From positions 124,001-188,000 of the forward strand of contig JBMYRB010000002.1 of the NCBI GenBank assembly GCA_049601915.1: 64,000 nt of DNA, written 5' to 3'. The notes beneath the pieces are model-generated. The model saw only the letters and a program-made list of their open reading frames with translations. It was not told where the DNA came from and searched no databases. Source of the stretch: UBA8079 sp049601915. GTDB taxonomy: Bacteria; Pseudomonadota; Alphaproteobacteria; UBA6615. Shown here one piece after another: positions 17,914 through 26,935 of the stretch (position 1 is the first letter of the stretch; every line of letters starts with the position of its first letter). The position numbers were made by a program, and so were the translations under genes.

Positions 17914-19707
17914 CTAGTAGGACCGCACCTTCGGCGGGAAGCTCTGGACTTCGTTGGTCATTGTCTGGAGGTGCACCGGGCGATATTTGAGGTCGACCTT
18001 GCCCTTCTCGTCGACCCAGGCAAGCGTGTGCTTCATCCAGTCATCGTCGTTTCGATCGGGGAAGTCTTCCCGGGCATGCGCGCCGCGGCTTTCTTCGCGC
18101 TCCTTCGCGCCGTTCATCGTGATCACCGCCTGCATCATCAGATTCTCGAGCTCGAGAGTTTCGACCAAGTCGGAATTCCAGATCAGCGAGTCATCGGACA
18201 CGTTCAGATCGTCGCGCGCGCCCCAGAGCTCGTCCAGTTTGCTCGCACCTTCCTGCAAGACCTCGCCGGTGCGGAACACGGCGCAGTTGTTCTGCATCGT
18301 GCGTTGCATCTCGAGGCGCAGCTTCGCGGTCGGCGTGCCGCCAGAGGCGTGGCGCAGCTTGTCGAAGCGCGCGAGCGCCTCATCGCCGGCGCCTTCGGGA
18401 AGCGGTTCGTGCGGCGTGCCCGGTGTGACCAGTTCGGCCGCGCGCAGCGCTGCGGCCCGGCCGAAGACGACTAGGTCGAGCAGCGAGTTCGAGCCCAGTC
18501 GGTTGGCGCCATGTACCGAAACGCTGGCCGCCTCGCCGATGGCCATCAGGCCGGGCGTGATCGCCTCGGGATCGTCCTCTGTCCAGGTCCGGACTTGGCC
18601 CTGATAGGTCGTCGGGATGCCGCCCATATTGTAGTGGCAGGTCGGCAGGACCGGGATCGGCTCCTTGGTCACATCGACACCGGCGAAAATGCGCGCTGTC
18701 TCAGAAATACCCGGCAGGCGCTGGGCCAGCACGTCGGGGTCGAGATGTTCGAGATGGAGATGGATATGATCTTTCTCGTCACCGACGCCACGACCCTCCC
18801 GCATCTCGATGGTCATCGAACGACTGACAACATCGCGGCTGGCGAGATCCTTGGCCGACGGGGCATAGCGTTCCATGAACCGCTCGCCCTCGGAGTTGGT
18901 CAGGTAGCCGCCTTCGCCGCGTGATCCTTCGGTGATCAGCGCGCCGGCGCCGTAAATCCCCGTCGGGTGGAATTGTACGAACTCCATGTCCTCCAGCGGC
19001 AGTCCGGCGCGCGCGACCATCGCGTTGCCGTCGCCCGTGCAGGTGTGCGCGGAGGTGGCCGAGAAATAGGCCCTGCCGTAGCCGCCGGTCGCCATGCATA
19101 CGAGGTGTCCGCGAAAGCGGTGCATGGTGCCATCGGCCAGATTCCAGGCCATAACGCCGCGGCATTTACCGTCTTCCATGATCAGGTCGAGGGCGAAATA
19201 CTCAATGAAGAATTCGGCGTTGTAGCGCAGCGATTGCTGATACAGCGTGTGCAGGATCGCGTGGCCGGTTCGGTCGGCCGCCGCGCAGGTGCGCTGGGCC
19301 GTACCTTCGCCATAGTTCGTGGTCATGCCGCCAAAGGGGCGCTGGTAGATCTTGCCCGCTTCGGTTCGGCTGAACGGCACGCCCTGATGCTCAAGTTCGA
19401 TGATCGCTGGGATCGCTTCGCGCACCATGTATTCGATGGCGTCCTGATCGCCCAGCCAGTCCGACCCCTTGACGGTGTCGTACATGTGCCAGCGCCAGTC
19501 ATCCTCGCCCATATTGCCGAGCGCCGCCGAAATACCTCCCTGAGCCGCCACCGTGTGGGAGCGTGTGGGAAACACTTTCGAGATGCATGCCGTTTTCAGG
19601 CCCTGGTTCGCCATGCCGAATGTGGCACGCAACCCGGCACCGCCCGCGCCCACGACAATAACGTCGTAGTCATGGTCGATGATCTCATAATCGCCGTTGG
19701 TCGCCAT
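17914..19707 (-). CDS. sdhA: Succinate dehydrogenase flavoprotein subunit
   Basis: 597 aa. The FAD motif is VIVVGAGGAGLRATFGM (17-33). FAD-linked H51 sits in FPTRSHTVAAQGG. PTGIYGAGALITEGSRGEGG and HGANRLGSNSLLDLVVFGRA mark the dicarboxylate site and FAD clamp. It oxidises succinate to fumarate in the TCA cycle as part of complex II. It follows sdhD by 10 bases. Confidence 0.97.
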   Translation of the reverse strand: MATNGDYEIIDHDYDVIVVGAGGAGLRATFGMANQGLKTACISKVFPTRSHTVAAQGGISAALGNMGEDDWRWHMYDTVKGSDWLGDQDAIEYMVREAIPAIIELEHQGVPFSRTEAGKIYQRPFGGMTTNYGEGTAQRTCAAADRTGHAILHTLYQQSLRYNAEFFIEYFALDLIMEDGKCRGVMAWNLADGTMHRFRGHLVCMATGGYGRAYFSATSAHTCTGDGNAMVARAGLPLEDMEFVQFHPTGIYGAGALITEGSRGEGGYLTNSEGERFMERYAPSAKDLASRDVVSRSMTIEMREGRGVGDEKDHIHLHLEHLDPDVLAQRLPGISETARIFAGVDVTKEPIPVLPTCHYNMGGIPTTYQGQVRTWTEDDPEAITPGLMAIGEAASVSVHGANRLGSNSLLDLVVFGRAAALRAAELVTPGTPHEPLPEGAGDEALARFDKLRHASGGTPTAKLRLEMQRTMQNNCAVFRTGEVLQEGASKLDELWGARDDLNVSDDSLIWNSDLVETLELENLMMQAVITMNGAKEREESRGAHAREDFPDRNDDDWMKHTLAWVDEKGKVDLKYRPVHLQTMTNEVQSFPPKVRSY

Positions 19708-19717
19708 CGTTAACCCC

Positions 19718-20095
19718 TTAATTCAATGCGATTGCGATCACGGCGTAGACAGAGGCGACGCCAAGGAAAATGGCTGCGCCTTTGACCGCGATGATCAGGC
19801 CCACTTCGAGCCAGCGTGTGTGGATGTAGTCCTCGATCACCACCGTCAGGCCGAGTTGCCCATGATGGAATGTGGCGACGATCAGAAGGATAAGCAGAAC
19901 CGAGTTGATCGGGCTGCTTATAAAATCGGTGGCCGCCGCGTGGTCGGCGCCAGTAACAATAATCATGGACACCACGAACCAGATCACGAGCGGGATCAAT
20001 GCCAGCGCTGTGAGCCGCTGTGCCCACCAATGGCTGGTGCCGCTCTTGGCGGTTCCGAGGCCGCGTGCGCGGCTCAGGGGGGAGCGCATGTTCAT
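19718..20095 (-). CDS. sdhD: Succinate dehydrogenase membrane anchor subunit
   Basis: 125 aa with three membrane segments (about 30-48, 58-78, 100-123). The family motif HHGQLGLTVVIEDYIH near residues 76-91 provides a haem-side His and the quinone-side Asp-Tyr. The ATG at 20095 was chosen because upstream residues are unrelated and would run into sdhC; a second ATG two codons later is possible. It overlaps nothing and follows sdhC by 2 bases. Confidence 0.93.
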   Translation of the reverse strand: MNMRSPLSRARGLGTAKSGTSHWWAQRLTALALIPLVIWFVVSMIIVTGADHAAATDFISSPINSVLLILLIVATFHHGQLGLTVVIEDYIHTRWLEVGLIIAVKGAAIFLGVASVYAVIAIALN

Positions 20096-20097
20096 CT

Positions 20098-20493
20098 CTA
20101 GAGCCCTCCGAGGCTGGCGTAACCAACGACCCAGCTGATGACGGTGAGCACGGTTGCGGCAACCACCACCAGCCAGGCAGAAGCGAATGCGGTACTCAGT
20201 TCGAATCCCTTGCCGGCGTCCCAGACCAGATGCCGGATTCCATTGCAGAGGTGATAGTAGAGCGCAAAGCTCCATGCGAGCAGCAGGATTCGCCCGATGA
20301 CCGAGCCAATGAATTTCTGCACCACGTCAAATTCCGTGGGTCCTGCGGCGGCGGCGATCAGCCACCAGACCAAAAGCAGTGTGCCGATGGCGAGGCCGAT
20401 ACCCGTGATGCGATGAAGGATCGAAAGCACCGATGTGAACTGCGGGCGATAGACCTGAAGGTGCGGCGATAGCGGTCTGTTGTCGGTCGCCAT
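20098..20493 (-). CDS. sdhC: Succinate dehydrogenase cytochrome b556 subunit
   Basis: 131 aa, three membrane segments. Signature RPLSPHLQVYRPQFTSVLSI at the start, and SILHRITG shortly after. The haem ligand His lies in FALYYHLCNGIRHLVWD. The ATG at 20493 follows a strong AGGGGG ribosome site. This is the first gene of the sdh operon, with a promoter-like site and a perfect palindrome in the leader just upstream. Confidence 0.95.
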   Translation of the reverse strand: MATDNRPLSPHLQVYRPQFTSVLSILHRITGIGLAIGTLLLVWWLIAAAAGPTEFDVVQKFIGSVIGRILLLAWSFALYYHLCNGIRHLVWDAGKGFELSTAFASAWLVVVAATVLTVISWVVGYASLGGL

Positions 20494-20518
20494 GAGGCCC
20501 CCTGACTTTGCTGCGAAG

Positions 20519-20542
20519 CCGGAACCAGGTAAATGGTTCCGG
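20519..20542 (-). promoter_or_regulatory. Perfect 9-bp inverted repeat in the sdhC leader
   Basis: CCGGAACCA, a 6-base spacer, then TGGTTCCGG. The end nearest the gene is 25 bases before the sdhC ATG. In the transcript it would form a nine-pair hairpin just 5' of the ribosome site; as DNA it could be an operator for a dimeric regulator. No U-tract follows, so it is not an intrinsic terminator. Confidence 0.55.
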
Positions 20543-20617
20543 TGGTTTTCCGTGTGCCGCGAGCCGCCAAACAGTCGTTCGTGACGGTCACGTGCGTATG
20601 TGTTTCCAGAAAGCAGA

Positions 20618-20645
20618 TTTAGACCCCCGCCCCCCGTTTCGTCAA
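20618..20645 (-). promoter_or_regulatory. Candidate sigma70-type promoter of the sdh operon
   Basis: On the minus strand, TTGACG (20640-20645) and TCTAAA (20618-20623) are separated by 16 bases, one of which is a G-run. This predicts a start near 20611 and a leader of about 118 bases that includes the palindrome at 20519-20542. It is a match to consensus only. Confidence 0.4.
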
Positions 20646-21688
20646 TGACACTGCCGCGCGCAACAGCTTGGATCGACGGGCACAGCGTCCGGGTCGTGGG
20701 TGGCATGTGGAAAACCTGTGGAGGAGTTGTGATCTACCGGGTGAGTTTTGCACAAGAATCTGGATGCCGGGGTCGATTGGACATTGCCGCCCTTGCTGTG
20801 GAGGTCGAACATGTCCGTGCACGCATTGACGTGTCGACGGGTTTTCGTCGGGTCCGATTAGCCGCTCTGCGGTTGGCGCGGACAGGTTCGGAACGGCCAC
20901 CAGGGGGCGGGCCGAATCGACGGGAACCGAACGCCGGATCAACGGGGTTGCCGCAAGGTGGCACCAGGTCGGGGGGAAAGTCGGCGGATGGACATGATCC
21001 TTCGGGATCGATCGCCTCGGTAGATGTTCATTCATGTGTTCGGTCCGATACATGGGTAACCATGCGACGGTCAGGGCACGGTCGGCAGACCAGACGGAGG
21101 TGTACTTCCTCGGAAGAACGCCGCCAGAGGTCGGCCGGTAAGGAAGGCACCGTTGCGCAATCTAGCGGTCTTTCCGGCAGCGCAAGCTCCTCGGAGCGCG
21201 CGCTCCGCCCGGATGCCAGCTTCGGCCGGCTCGGGGCGAAGGAAGGACGGCAGCGTTTCGTTATCCAGGCTCTCGCCGGCCAGGAATTCGAGACGACGGC
21301 CGGTCGGAAGCTTCGGTTCTTCGGAGCCGCGGCGACCAATCGGGCGGGTTTGCAGGACGGCGGCTGACCGGGGCTTCGATCCCCTCGGGGGCGGTATAGG
21401 ACGTGTAAAAGCGGACGGTACCGGAAAAGCGAAGCGCGATGGACGACGTATCGGCCAGGGGTGCGTCCCACGCGCGGAGCGATGAGAAGCTGGATGTCGG
21501 TGTGGGTATTGGGTCGAAGCCGGTGGGGCGCAAGCCCGGCGGGTGGGACCTGAAAGGTCTGAAGTCCCGGGGGTAACCTGGGGTTGGAAGATCGAGGAAG
21601 GCGTCAGGCGTCACGGGCTCCGCGTCCATGCACCTGGCGCCTTCTTCATTTCCGCAAGCTGCGCGTCGGGCCGTGCGAGACCTATCGG
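20646..21688. other. 1-kb stretch without a supportable gene, rich in stable hairpins
   Basis: Open frames exist here on both strands, but they are low complexity, have no family resemblance and overlap each other, so I call none. The plus strand is purine-rich and holds several compact hairpins: GATCC-TTCG-GGATC (20996-21009), CCC-CTCG-GGG (21381-21390), GGGC-GCAA-GCCC (21526-21537) and GACCT-GAA-AGGTC (21547-21559). UUCG and GCAA loops are hallmarks of structured RNA. I find no match to RNase P, tmRNA, SRP RNA or a known riboswitch by eye. Confidence 0.4.
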
Positions 21689-21724
21689 GAAACGAAAAGA
21701 GCCCGGTGCTTTCGCACCAGGCCC
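21689..21724 (-). terminator. Intrinsic terminator-like hairpin reading on the minus strand
   Basis: On the minus strand: GCCTGGTGC, loop GAAA, GCACCGGGC (one C-A mismatch), then TCTTTTCGTTT. The T-rich tail makes it a good Rho-independent terminator for a minus-strand transcript. In the plus direction the tail is only CCCTTTCTC, so termination there would be weaker. No minus-strand gene lies upstream; the nearest is on the other side of pdxY. Confidence 0.5.
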
Positions 21725-21854
21725 TTTCTCAGGCGTCTTAGGCCGGGCTCCGCATCCAGGCAGATCGATATTCGACAGGTATCAATGGCGTTTCGCGTCG
21801 GTCAAACGAATTCTTGTGCTGGCGCCGCGACAAGCGCAAAACCGATACCCAGCG

Positions 21855-22733
21855 ATGCATATTCTTTCGATCCAGTCTCAAGTGGTGTTTGGGCATGTCG
21901 GCAATTCGGCCGCTACATTCCCGCTTCAGTGTCTTGGGCATGAAGTCTGGTCCGTTCCCACAGCGATCCTCTCGAATCATGCCGGCTACCCGGACGTTGG
22001 CGGTCAGGTCTTGCCGCCCGAAATCCTCTCGGATTTGCTCCGCGGGCTTGGTCATCGCGGAGTTTTCTCGAATTGCGACCTCATGCTCACTGGCTACCTG
22101 GGCAATTTGGATATTGCAGCGTTGGTCATGCAAACTGTGGGGCATGTCCGGGCGGCCAATCCGGACATGATCTATTGCTGCGACCCGGTCATGGGCGATG
22201 ACGGGTCCGGAGTTTATGTGGATGCGGCGCTGCCGGATCATTTTCGGGCAACAGCGCTACCGGTTGCCGATGTGACAACCCCCAACTTGTATGAACTTTC
22301 GCTTTTGTGCGGCCTCGAACCGGGGGGCTTGAATGCTGCGCCCGTCCGCGAAATCGTGGAGGTGGGCCGCAAGCTTTTGGCGCATATGCGGCCGGGTGCT
22401 GTTGTCATGGTGACCAGTGCCGAATATCGAGAACTGGATCCCATGCGCGTGGCGGTCGTGGCATTTAGAGACTCGGAGGCCTGGTGCGTGGAGACTCCCC
22501 GGTTGGTCTTCGCGTCGGAACCGCATGGCGCGGGCGATCTACTTAGCGCCCTTTTTGCGACGTCCGTCGCCACCCGTTGTCCGCTCGCCGGGGCGCTGGA
22601 AGATAGCGTGGCTGCCGTCTTCGCCATTCTATCGGAGACCGCGCGGCGGGGCGGTGCAGAGCTCGAGCTGGTCGCAGCACGCGATGCGATCGCACCACCG
22701 GTGCATCATTTCGTCGCGCGATCGATCGACTGA
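21855..22733 (+). CDS. pdxY: Pyridoxal kinase
   Basis: 292 aa ribokinase-fold enzyme that phosphorylates pyridoxal to PLP (salvage). The start MHILSIQSQVVFGHVGNSAA is the pyridoxal-binding N-terminus. VPTAILSNHAGY, YCCDPVMGDDGSGVY and the C-terminal anion-hole region GAGDLLSALF with the catalytic Asp are present. The frame is open upstream, but the family begins at the ATG at 21855. PdxY versus PdxK cannot be fully separated by eye; length and the N-terminus favour PdxY. Confidence 0.88.
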   Translation: MHILSIQSQVVFGHVGNSAATFPLQCLGHEVWSVPTAILSNHAGYPDVGGQVLPPEILSDLLRGLGHRGVFSNCDLMLTGYLGNLDIAALVMQTVGHVRAANPDMIYCCDPVMGDDGSGVYVDAALPDHFRATALPVADVTTPNLYELSLLCGLEPGGLNAAPVREIVEVGRKLLAHMRPGAVVMVTSAEYRELDPMRVAVVAFRDSEAWCVETPRLVFASEPHGAGDLLSALFATSVATRCPLAGALEDSVAAVFAILSETARRGGAELELVAARDAIAPPVHHFVARSID

Positions 22734-22831
22734 TCTGGTCCGGTTTTTTACTGCGACCTTAATCTGCTAAGAACGGTTGGGGGATGGCGCGCCGCTAGGC
22801 GACGCATATCGGGGAACAGGGACAAAGTACT

Positions 22832-23488
22832 TTGGTCGTAACTGATTACATTCTGATCCAGGGTATTGTGTTCGGATTCTTCCTCGCACTGCCGGTGGGG
22901 CCGGTCGGCGTTCTATGCGTTCAGCGCACCCTGTCACAGGGCCGCATGCACGGCCTTATTTCCGGGCTCGGGGCCGCTTTTGGAGACGCACTTTACGGCG
23001 CGGTTGCTGCCTTCGGAATCTCGGCAGTGGAAGATTGGATTACGGGTCACCAGGGCGGACTGCGCCTTGTGGGTGGCACAGTGCTCCTGCTCCTGGCGCT
23101 GCGAACGGTTGCTCCGATGTTGCGTGCCCGCCCGGTCACCGATGGTACAAACGAAAAAATTCAGCGGCGGATCGAAACCCATAGTCTGGTGAATGACTTC
23201 CTGTCGACATTCATGCTGGCAATTACCAATCCCATAACCTTCATTGCTTTTGCCGGCTTGCTGGCGACACTCGGCTTTACCGAGGCCGGCCGCTCCATCG
23301 GCAATGCCTCGATCCTGGTTGCGGGTGTTTTTGCCGGGTCGGCGCTGTGGTGGATCGCGCTCTCGACAACCGCGAACCTTTTCCGACCGATCGTCGACGG
23401 ATCCTATCAACTCTGGATGGATCGGATCGTCGCCCTCTTGCTCGCCGGTTTCGGGATATACGCCCTGCTGACATCCTTCTTCTATTAG
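22832..23488 (+). CDS. LysE-family amino acid exporter
   Basis: 218 aa inner-membrane protein with about six hydrophobic segments. The first segment includes GFFLALPVGPVGVLCVQRTLSQG, a LysE/RhtB N-terminal motif, and GAAFGDALYG follows. Starts at TTG after GGGGAACAGGGA. Substrate not predictable. A segment around 100-125 (ARPVTDGTNEKIQRRI) is the usual cytoplasmic loop. It stands 98 bases after pdxY and may be co-transcribed with it. Confidence 0.85.
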   Translation: MVVTDYILIQGIVFGFFLALPVGPVGVLCVQRTLSQGRMHGLISGLGAAFGDALYGAVAAFGISAVEDWITGHQGGLRLVGGTVLLLLALRTVAPMLRARPVTDGTNEKIQRRIETHSLVNDFLSTFMLAITNPITFIAFAGLLATLGFTEAGRSIGNASILVAGVFAGSALWWIALSTTANLFRPIVDGSYQLWMDRIVALLLAGFGIYALLTSFFY

Positions 23489-23515
23489 ACGCAGGTCCCG
23501 AAGTTTCGTGCGCGA

Positions 23516-24118
23516 TCAAGCTTCCGGGTCGGTCTCGATCATGGACGGGCGTTCGGCAAAGGTCGCGTACCAAGCCGCGAGTATCGGTCGGCTGGCGCGC
23601 CAGTCGGTTTCGGCAAATCTGAAGTCCCGGTAGCCGAGCGCGCAGGCCACCGCGACCTGTCCGATGGTGACTGGTCCGCTGAGATCGTTGGCTTCCGCCT
23701 CGAGCTGGTCCAGGGCGGCATTGACGGAGAGTTCCTGGCGGTCGACCAGCTTGGCGGATACCGCGTCACCCTCGTGGAACATGCCTTCCATTCGCACGAC
23801 GACCGACGCGTCGAGGGTGCCGTCTGCGGCTGCGATCTGGCGCAACGCGGTCCACCGAGCGGGGCCCGGGTCCGGGAAGATTTGGGTTGTGCCATGAGAG
23901 TCCAGATATTCGCAGACCAGGTTGGATTGATAGAGCGGCGGCCCGTCGTCGCGTATCAGGGCCGGTACCTTTCCCACCGGGTTCACGTCACGGTATCCGG
24001 CCGGGTCTTCCCAGGGGAGTATCCCCTCGAGTTCGAGTTCGTCGCCGACGCCGGATTCGATCGCGGCGACCCGGGCCTTTCGCGCATAGGGAGAGGCGGC
24101 GGAGTAAATGAGTTTCAT
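23516..24118 (-). CDS. Glutathione S-transferase-family protein
   Basis: 200 aa. The thioredoxin-like N-terminal domain (MKLIYSAASPYARKARVAAIE, 1-21) has the SPYxRK active-site pattern, and VPALIRDDG supplies the cis-Pro. The helical C-terminal domain includes GPVTIGQVAVACALGY, the GST N-capping box region. The ATG at 24118 was preferred over one 126 bases upstream because the fold begins at MKLIYS. Substrate unknown. Convergent with the LysE gene. Confidence 0.87.
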   Translation of the reverse strand: MKLIYSAASPYARKARVAAIESGVGDELELEGILPWEDPAGYRDVNPVGKVPALIRDDGPPLYQSNLVCEYLDSHGTTQIFPDPGPARWTALRQIAAADGTLDASVVVRMEGMFHEGDAVSAKLVDRQELSVNAALDQLEAEANDLSGPVTIGQVAVACALGYRDFRFAETDWRASRPILAAWYATFAERPSMIETDPEA

Positions 24119-24276
24119 GGCTTCCTCGCTGGGCCGGGCGACCGAATGCTCTTTGGTGGGGTTCAATTCCGGTCGGCAGGATACACGGCGGCGAAACCGA
24201 ACAGAACTGCGTTTGAAACAGACTTGCCAGTTTCGTGCAGGCACTCATGGTGAACGCTTGTGTTAATGTAGCGGCC

Positions 24277-25137
24277 ATGATTCTCGATGTTGTCGATCTG
24301 CGCGATTTCTACGCCTCCAGTATCGGATCCATTGCCCGCCGCATGATCCGCCGGCAGGTGCGCAAGCTATGGCCCGACATGCGCGGCATGCGGGTGTTGG
24401 GGTTTGGCTACGCGACTCCTTACCTTACACCATTCGTCGATAAAGCCGCTCATGTGGCGGCGGTGATGCCGACACGTATGGGTGTCTTGGCCTGGCCCGA
24501 GCGGATCACGGAGGAACGCAATCTCGCGCTTGTTGCCCATGAGGATGAAATTCCGTTGCCCGATCTGTCCGTCGACCGAATCCTTGTTGTCCATGGGCTG
24601 GAGTACAGCGAGAATGCCCATCTGATGTTACGGGAGATGTGGCGGATTCTTGCAGAAGGCGGTCGGCTGATGGTGGCCGTGCCCAACCGCCGCTCGATCT
24701 GGGCGCGTACGGATCACACACCATTCGGTCACGGGTATCCGTTCTCGACAGAGCAGCTCAACAAGGCCTTGCGGCAATCGATGTTCACGCCGGTTCGAAG
24801 TTCTCGGGCGTTGTTCTTTCCGCCGTCGCGGCGCCGGTTCTGGCTCTCGGCGGCGTCGGCCTGGGAGCGCATGGGGCTGCGTTGGCTCAATCCGGTAGGC
24901 GGGGTGACGATTGTCGAGGCGACGAAACAGATCTATGGCGGCGCCACGGCGGGTGAGAAAGTACGCCGCCGGTCCTATGTCCCGTTACCGGCCGGCGGGG
25001 CCGCGATGACGCCGGTCGAGGCGCGTCGATACGCGATTAATTCCGGCCGATCAGAAAGATCGCCTGCTCCGTCAGCAGATTCGTCCAATGACCGATCTCA
25101 TTTTGGGATCGCGCCTTTCCCCGCCGATCGATCGTGA
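24277..25137 (+). CDS. Class I SAM-dependent methyltransferase
   Basis: 286 aa. Motif I is degenerate (RVLGFGYATPYL), followed by an Asp-rich DEIPLPDLSVDRILVVHGLEY and LREMWRILAEGGRLMVAVPN, the typical motif II/III pattern of methyltransferase domain 11. The start at 24277 (MILDVVDLRDFY) suits the family better than an ATG 42 bases upstream. The last 33 codons overlap the convergent metW gene; that tail is Ser/Arg-rich and unlike the rest, so it may be an added extension. Substrate unknown; nearby metW is a coincidence or a related enzyme. Confidence 0.75.
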   Translation: MILDVVDLRDFYASSIGSIARRMIRRQVRKLWPDMRGMRVLGFGYATPYLTPFVDKAAHVAAVMPTRMGVLAWPERITEERNLALVAHEDEIPLPDLSVDRILVVHGLEYSENAHLMLREMWRILAEGGRLMVAVPNRRSIWARTDHTPFGHGYPFSTEQLNKALRQSMFTPVRSSRALFFPPSRRRFWLSAASAWERMGLRWLNPVGGVTIVEATKQIYGGATAGEKVRRRSYVPLPAGGAAMTPVEARRYAINSGRSERSPAPSADSSNDRSHFGIAPFPADRS

Positions 25138-25669
25138 TGATTTGCTGGGCGGTCAGGTCCAGCTCGGCCAGGAGATCCGTGAAATCTGTCACGGTGAAAA
25201 ACCGGATATTCGGCGACTCGTACCAGGTGTTGGGCAGATTATCCGAGACAGGGCTGCGACCTCGGAACAGCAAATCGGTGCGCACACGCCAATAGCCAAA
25301 ATTGGGAAAACTGACGACGGCGCAGCGGCCGATTCGCAGCAACTCATGCAACACACCCTTCACATCGAAGATTGCCGGCAACGTCTGCGACAGAAGGGCG
25401 AAATCGAACGCGTCGGCGGGATAATTGTGTAGATCGGTTTCGGCATCGCCCTGCACCACAGCTAGCCCGCGCGCCACGCAGGTGTTCACACCTTCCTGGC
25501 TGAGCTCGATACCGCGACCGTCGACCTGGCGTTCCCGGACCAGCAGGTCGAGCAGCACACCATCGCCACAACCGACATCGATCAGGCGGCTGCCGGGGGT
25601 CACCATATCGGCGATCAGCTTCTGGTCGACGCGAATGCGTGCCGCGCTGGTTGTTTCCTGTCTGTTCAT
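25037..25669 (-). CDS. metW: Methionine biosynthesis protein MetW
   Basis: 210 aa SAM-methyltransferase-fold protein. Motif I is RLIDVGCGDGVLLDLL (near residues 27-42) and ALLSQTLPAIFDVKGVLHELLRIG covers the later conserved part. MetW accompanies MetX in homoserine O-acyltransfer in many proteobacteria. Its ATG overlaps the metX stop by 4 bases, showing translational coupling. Its 3' end overlaps the convergent methyltransferase by 101 bases. Confidence 0.92.
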   Translation of the reverse strand: MNRQETTSAARIRVDQKLIADMVTPGSRLIDVGCGDGVLLDLLVRERQVDGRGIELSQEGVNTCVARGLAVVQGDAETDLHNYPADAFDFALLSQTLPAIFDVKGVLHELLRIGRCAVVSFPNFGYWRVRTDLLFRGRSPVSDNLPNTWYESPNIRFFTVTDFTDLLAELDLTAQQIITIDRRGKARSQNEIGHWTNLLTEQAIFLIGRN

Positions 25670-26877
25670 GCGTTGGCCCCGCTCGCGGCGCGCGCGCGTT
25701 GGTCTGCCGCCCCACGAAGGAAACCGGACAGGATTCGAAAGAATTCCGGCTCGTCGAGGAGGAAGGCGTCGTGTCCTGAATCCGTCTCGATTTCGACAAA
25801 ACTGACCGACGCGGCCACGGCGTTCAGGGCATGGACGATTTGCCGGGATTCTGCGGTCGGGAACAGCCAGTCGGATGTGAAGCTGACCAGACAGAACCGG
25901 ACCGGAGAACCCTCGAAGGCTGCGGGCAGAAGTCCGTTATGTTCGGTGGCGAGGTCGAAATAATCCATCGCGCGGGTGATGTAGAGATAGGAATTTGCGT
26001 CAAACCGCTCGACGAACGAACGGCCTTGATGGCGCAAATAGCTCTCGATCTGAAAATCCGCGTCGAAACCGAATGTGATCTCCTGCCGATCCTGCAGGTT
26101 GCGTCCGAACTTTCGATGCAATGCGGAATCGGAAAGATAGGTGATGTGCGCGGCCATGCGCGCGACCGCGAGGCCGCGCTCCGGGTGGACGCCCTGATCG
26201 TAATAGGCACCCCCACACCAGTTCGGGTCCGCCATGATCGCCTGACGGCCGACTTCGTGGAACGCTATGTTCTGGGCGGAGTGGCGCGCGGCGCCGGCGA
26301 TTGGAATCGCGCAAAATACCATCTCGGGGTAGCGCGACGCCCATTCCAGCGCCTGCATGGCGCCCATGGATCCACCGATGACGGCGAATAGTTGGGTGAT
26401 GCCCAGATGATCAATAACGCGCTTCTGGGCTGCCACCATGTCGGCGATGGTGATGACGGGGAAATTAAGCCCGAACGGGACCCCGGTTCGCGGGTCGATA
26501 TCTTTCGGCCCTGCAGTCCCCATGCACCCGCCGAGAACGTTGATGCAGATAACAAAATATGTGTCGGTGTCGATCGTGCGGCCAGGGCCGACGATGCTCC
26601 CCCACCAGCCGTCCTTGCCGGTCACGGGATGCGTTTCCGCGACATACTGGTCACCGGTCAGGGCGTGGCAGACGAGTATTGCGTTCGACCTGTCGTCGTT
26701 GAGTGTCCCGTAGGTCTGATAGGAGACCGCAAACGGCCCCAGCATCTGCCCGGAGGCAAGCCGCAAAGGACTTTCCTTACCCAGCACAAGCTGATGGCCC
26801 GGCAGGTCGGTGACCGCCGGTTCAACTGCGATTGCCTCGCCGGCGCTCGGAGCGCCGTCTGGTTCGTGCTTTGTCAT
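25666..26877 (-). CDS. metX: Homoserine O-acetyltransferase
   Basis: 403 aa alpha/beta hydrolase-fold acyltransferase for the first committed step of methionine synthesis. LVCHALTGDQY precedes the oxyanion region, GGSMGAMQALEW carries the nucleophile Ser, SDWLFPT the Asp and ETDSGHDAFLLDE the His. Alphaproteobacterial MetX of this type may use acetyl- or succinyl-CoA; this cannot be decided by eye. A promoter-like site lies 59-88 bases upstream. Operon metX-metW. Confidence 0.93.
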   Translation of the reverse strand: MTKHEPDGAPSAGEAIAVEPAVTDLPGHQLVLGKESPLRLASGQMLGPFAVSYQTYGTLNDDRSNAILVCHALTGDQYVAETHPVTGKDGWWGSIVGPGRTIDTDTYFVICINVLGGCMGTAGPKDIDPRTGVPFGLNFPVITIADMVAAQKRVIDHLGITQLFAVIGGSMGAMQALEWASRYPEMVFCAIPIAGAARHSAQNIAFHEVGRQAIMADPNWCGGAYYDQGVHPERGLAVARMAAHITYLSDSALHRKFGRNLQDRQEITFGFDADFQIESYLRHQGRSFVERFDANSYLYITRAMDYFDLATEHNGLLPAAFEGSPVRFCLVSFTSDWLFPTAESRQIVHALNAVAASVSFVEIETDSGHDAFLLDEPEFFRILSGFLRGAADQRARAASGANA

Positions 26878-26935
26878 CGTCTGAGCGTGTTTTGAAGCCA
26901 GTGTTGCAGGGCAAAATGCAACCGCAACGGGGGCA

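Noticed and set aside
20600..21367. 255-codon plus-strand frame in the hairpin-rich gap
   Set aside because: Ser/Arg/Gly-rich, no domain, overlaps the sdh promoter and alternative frames equally long; not convincing as protein.
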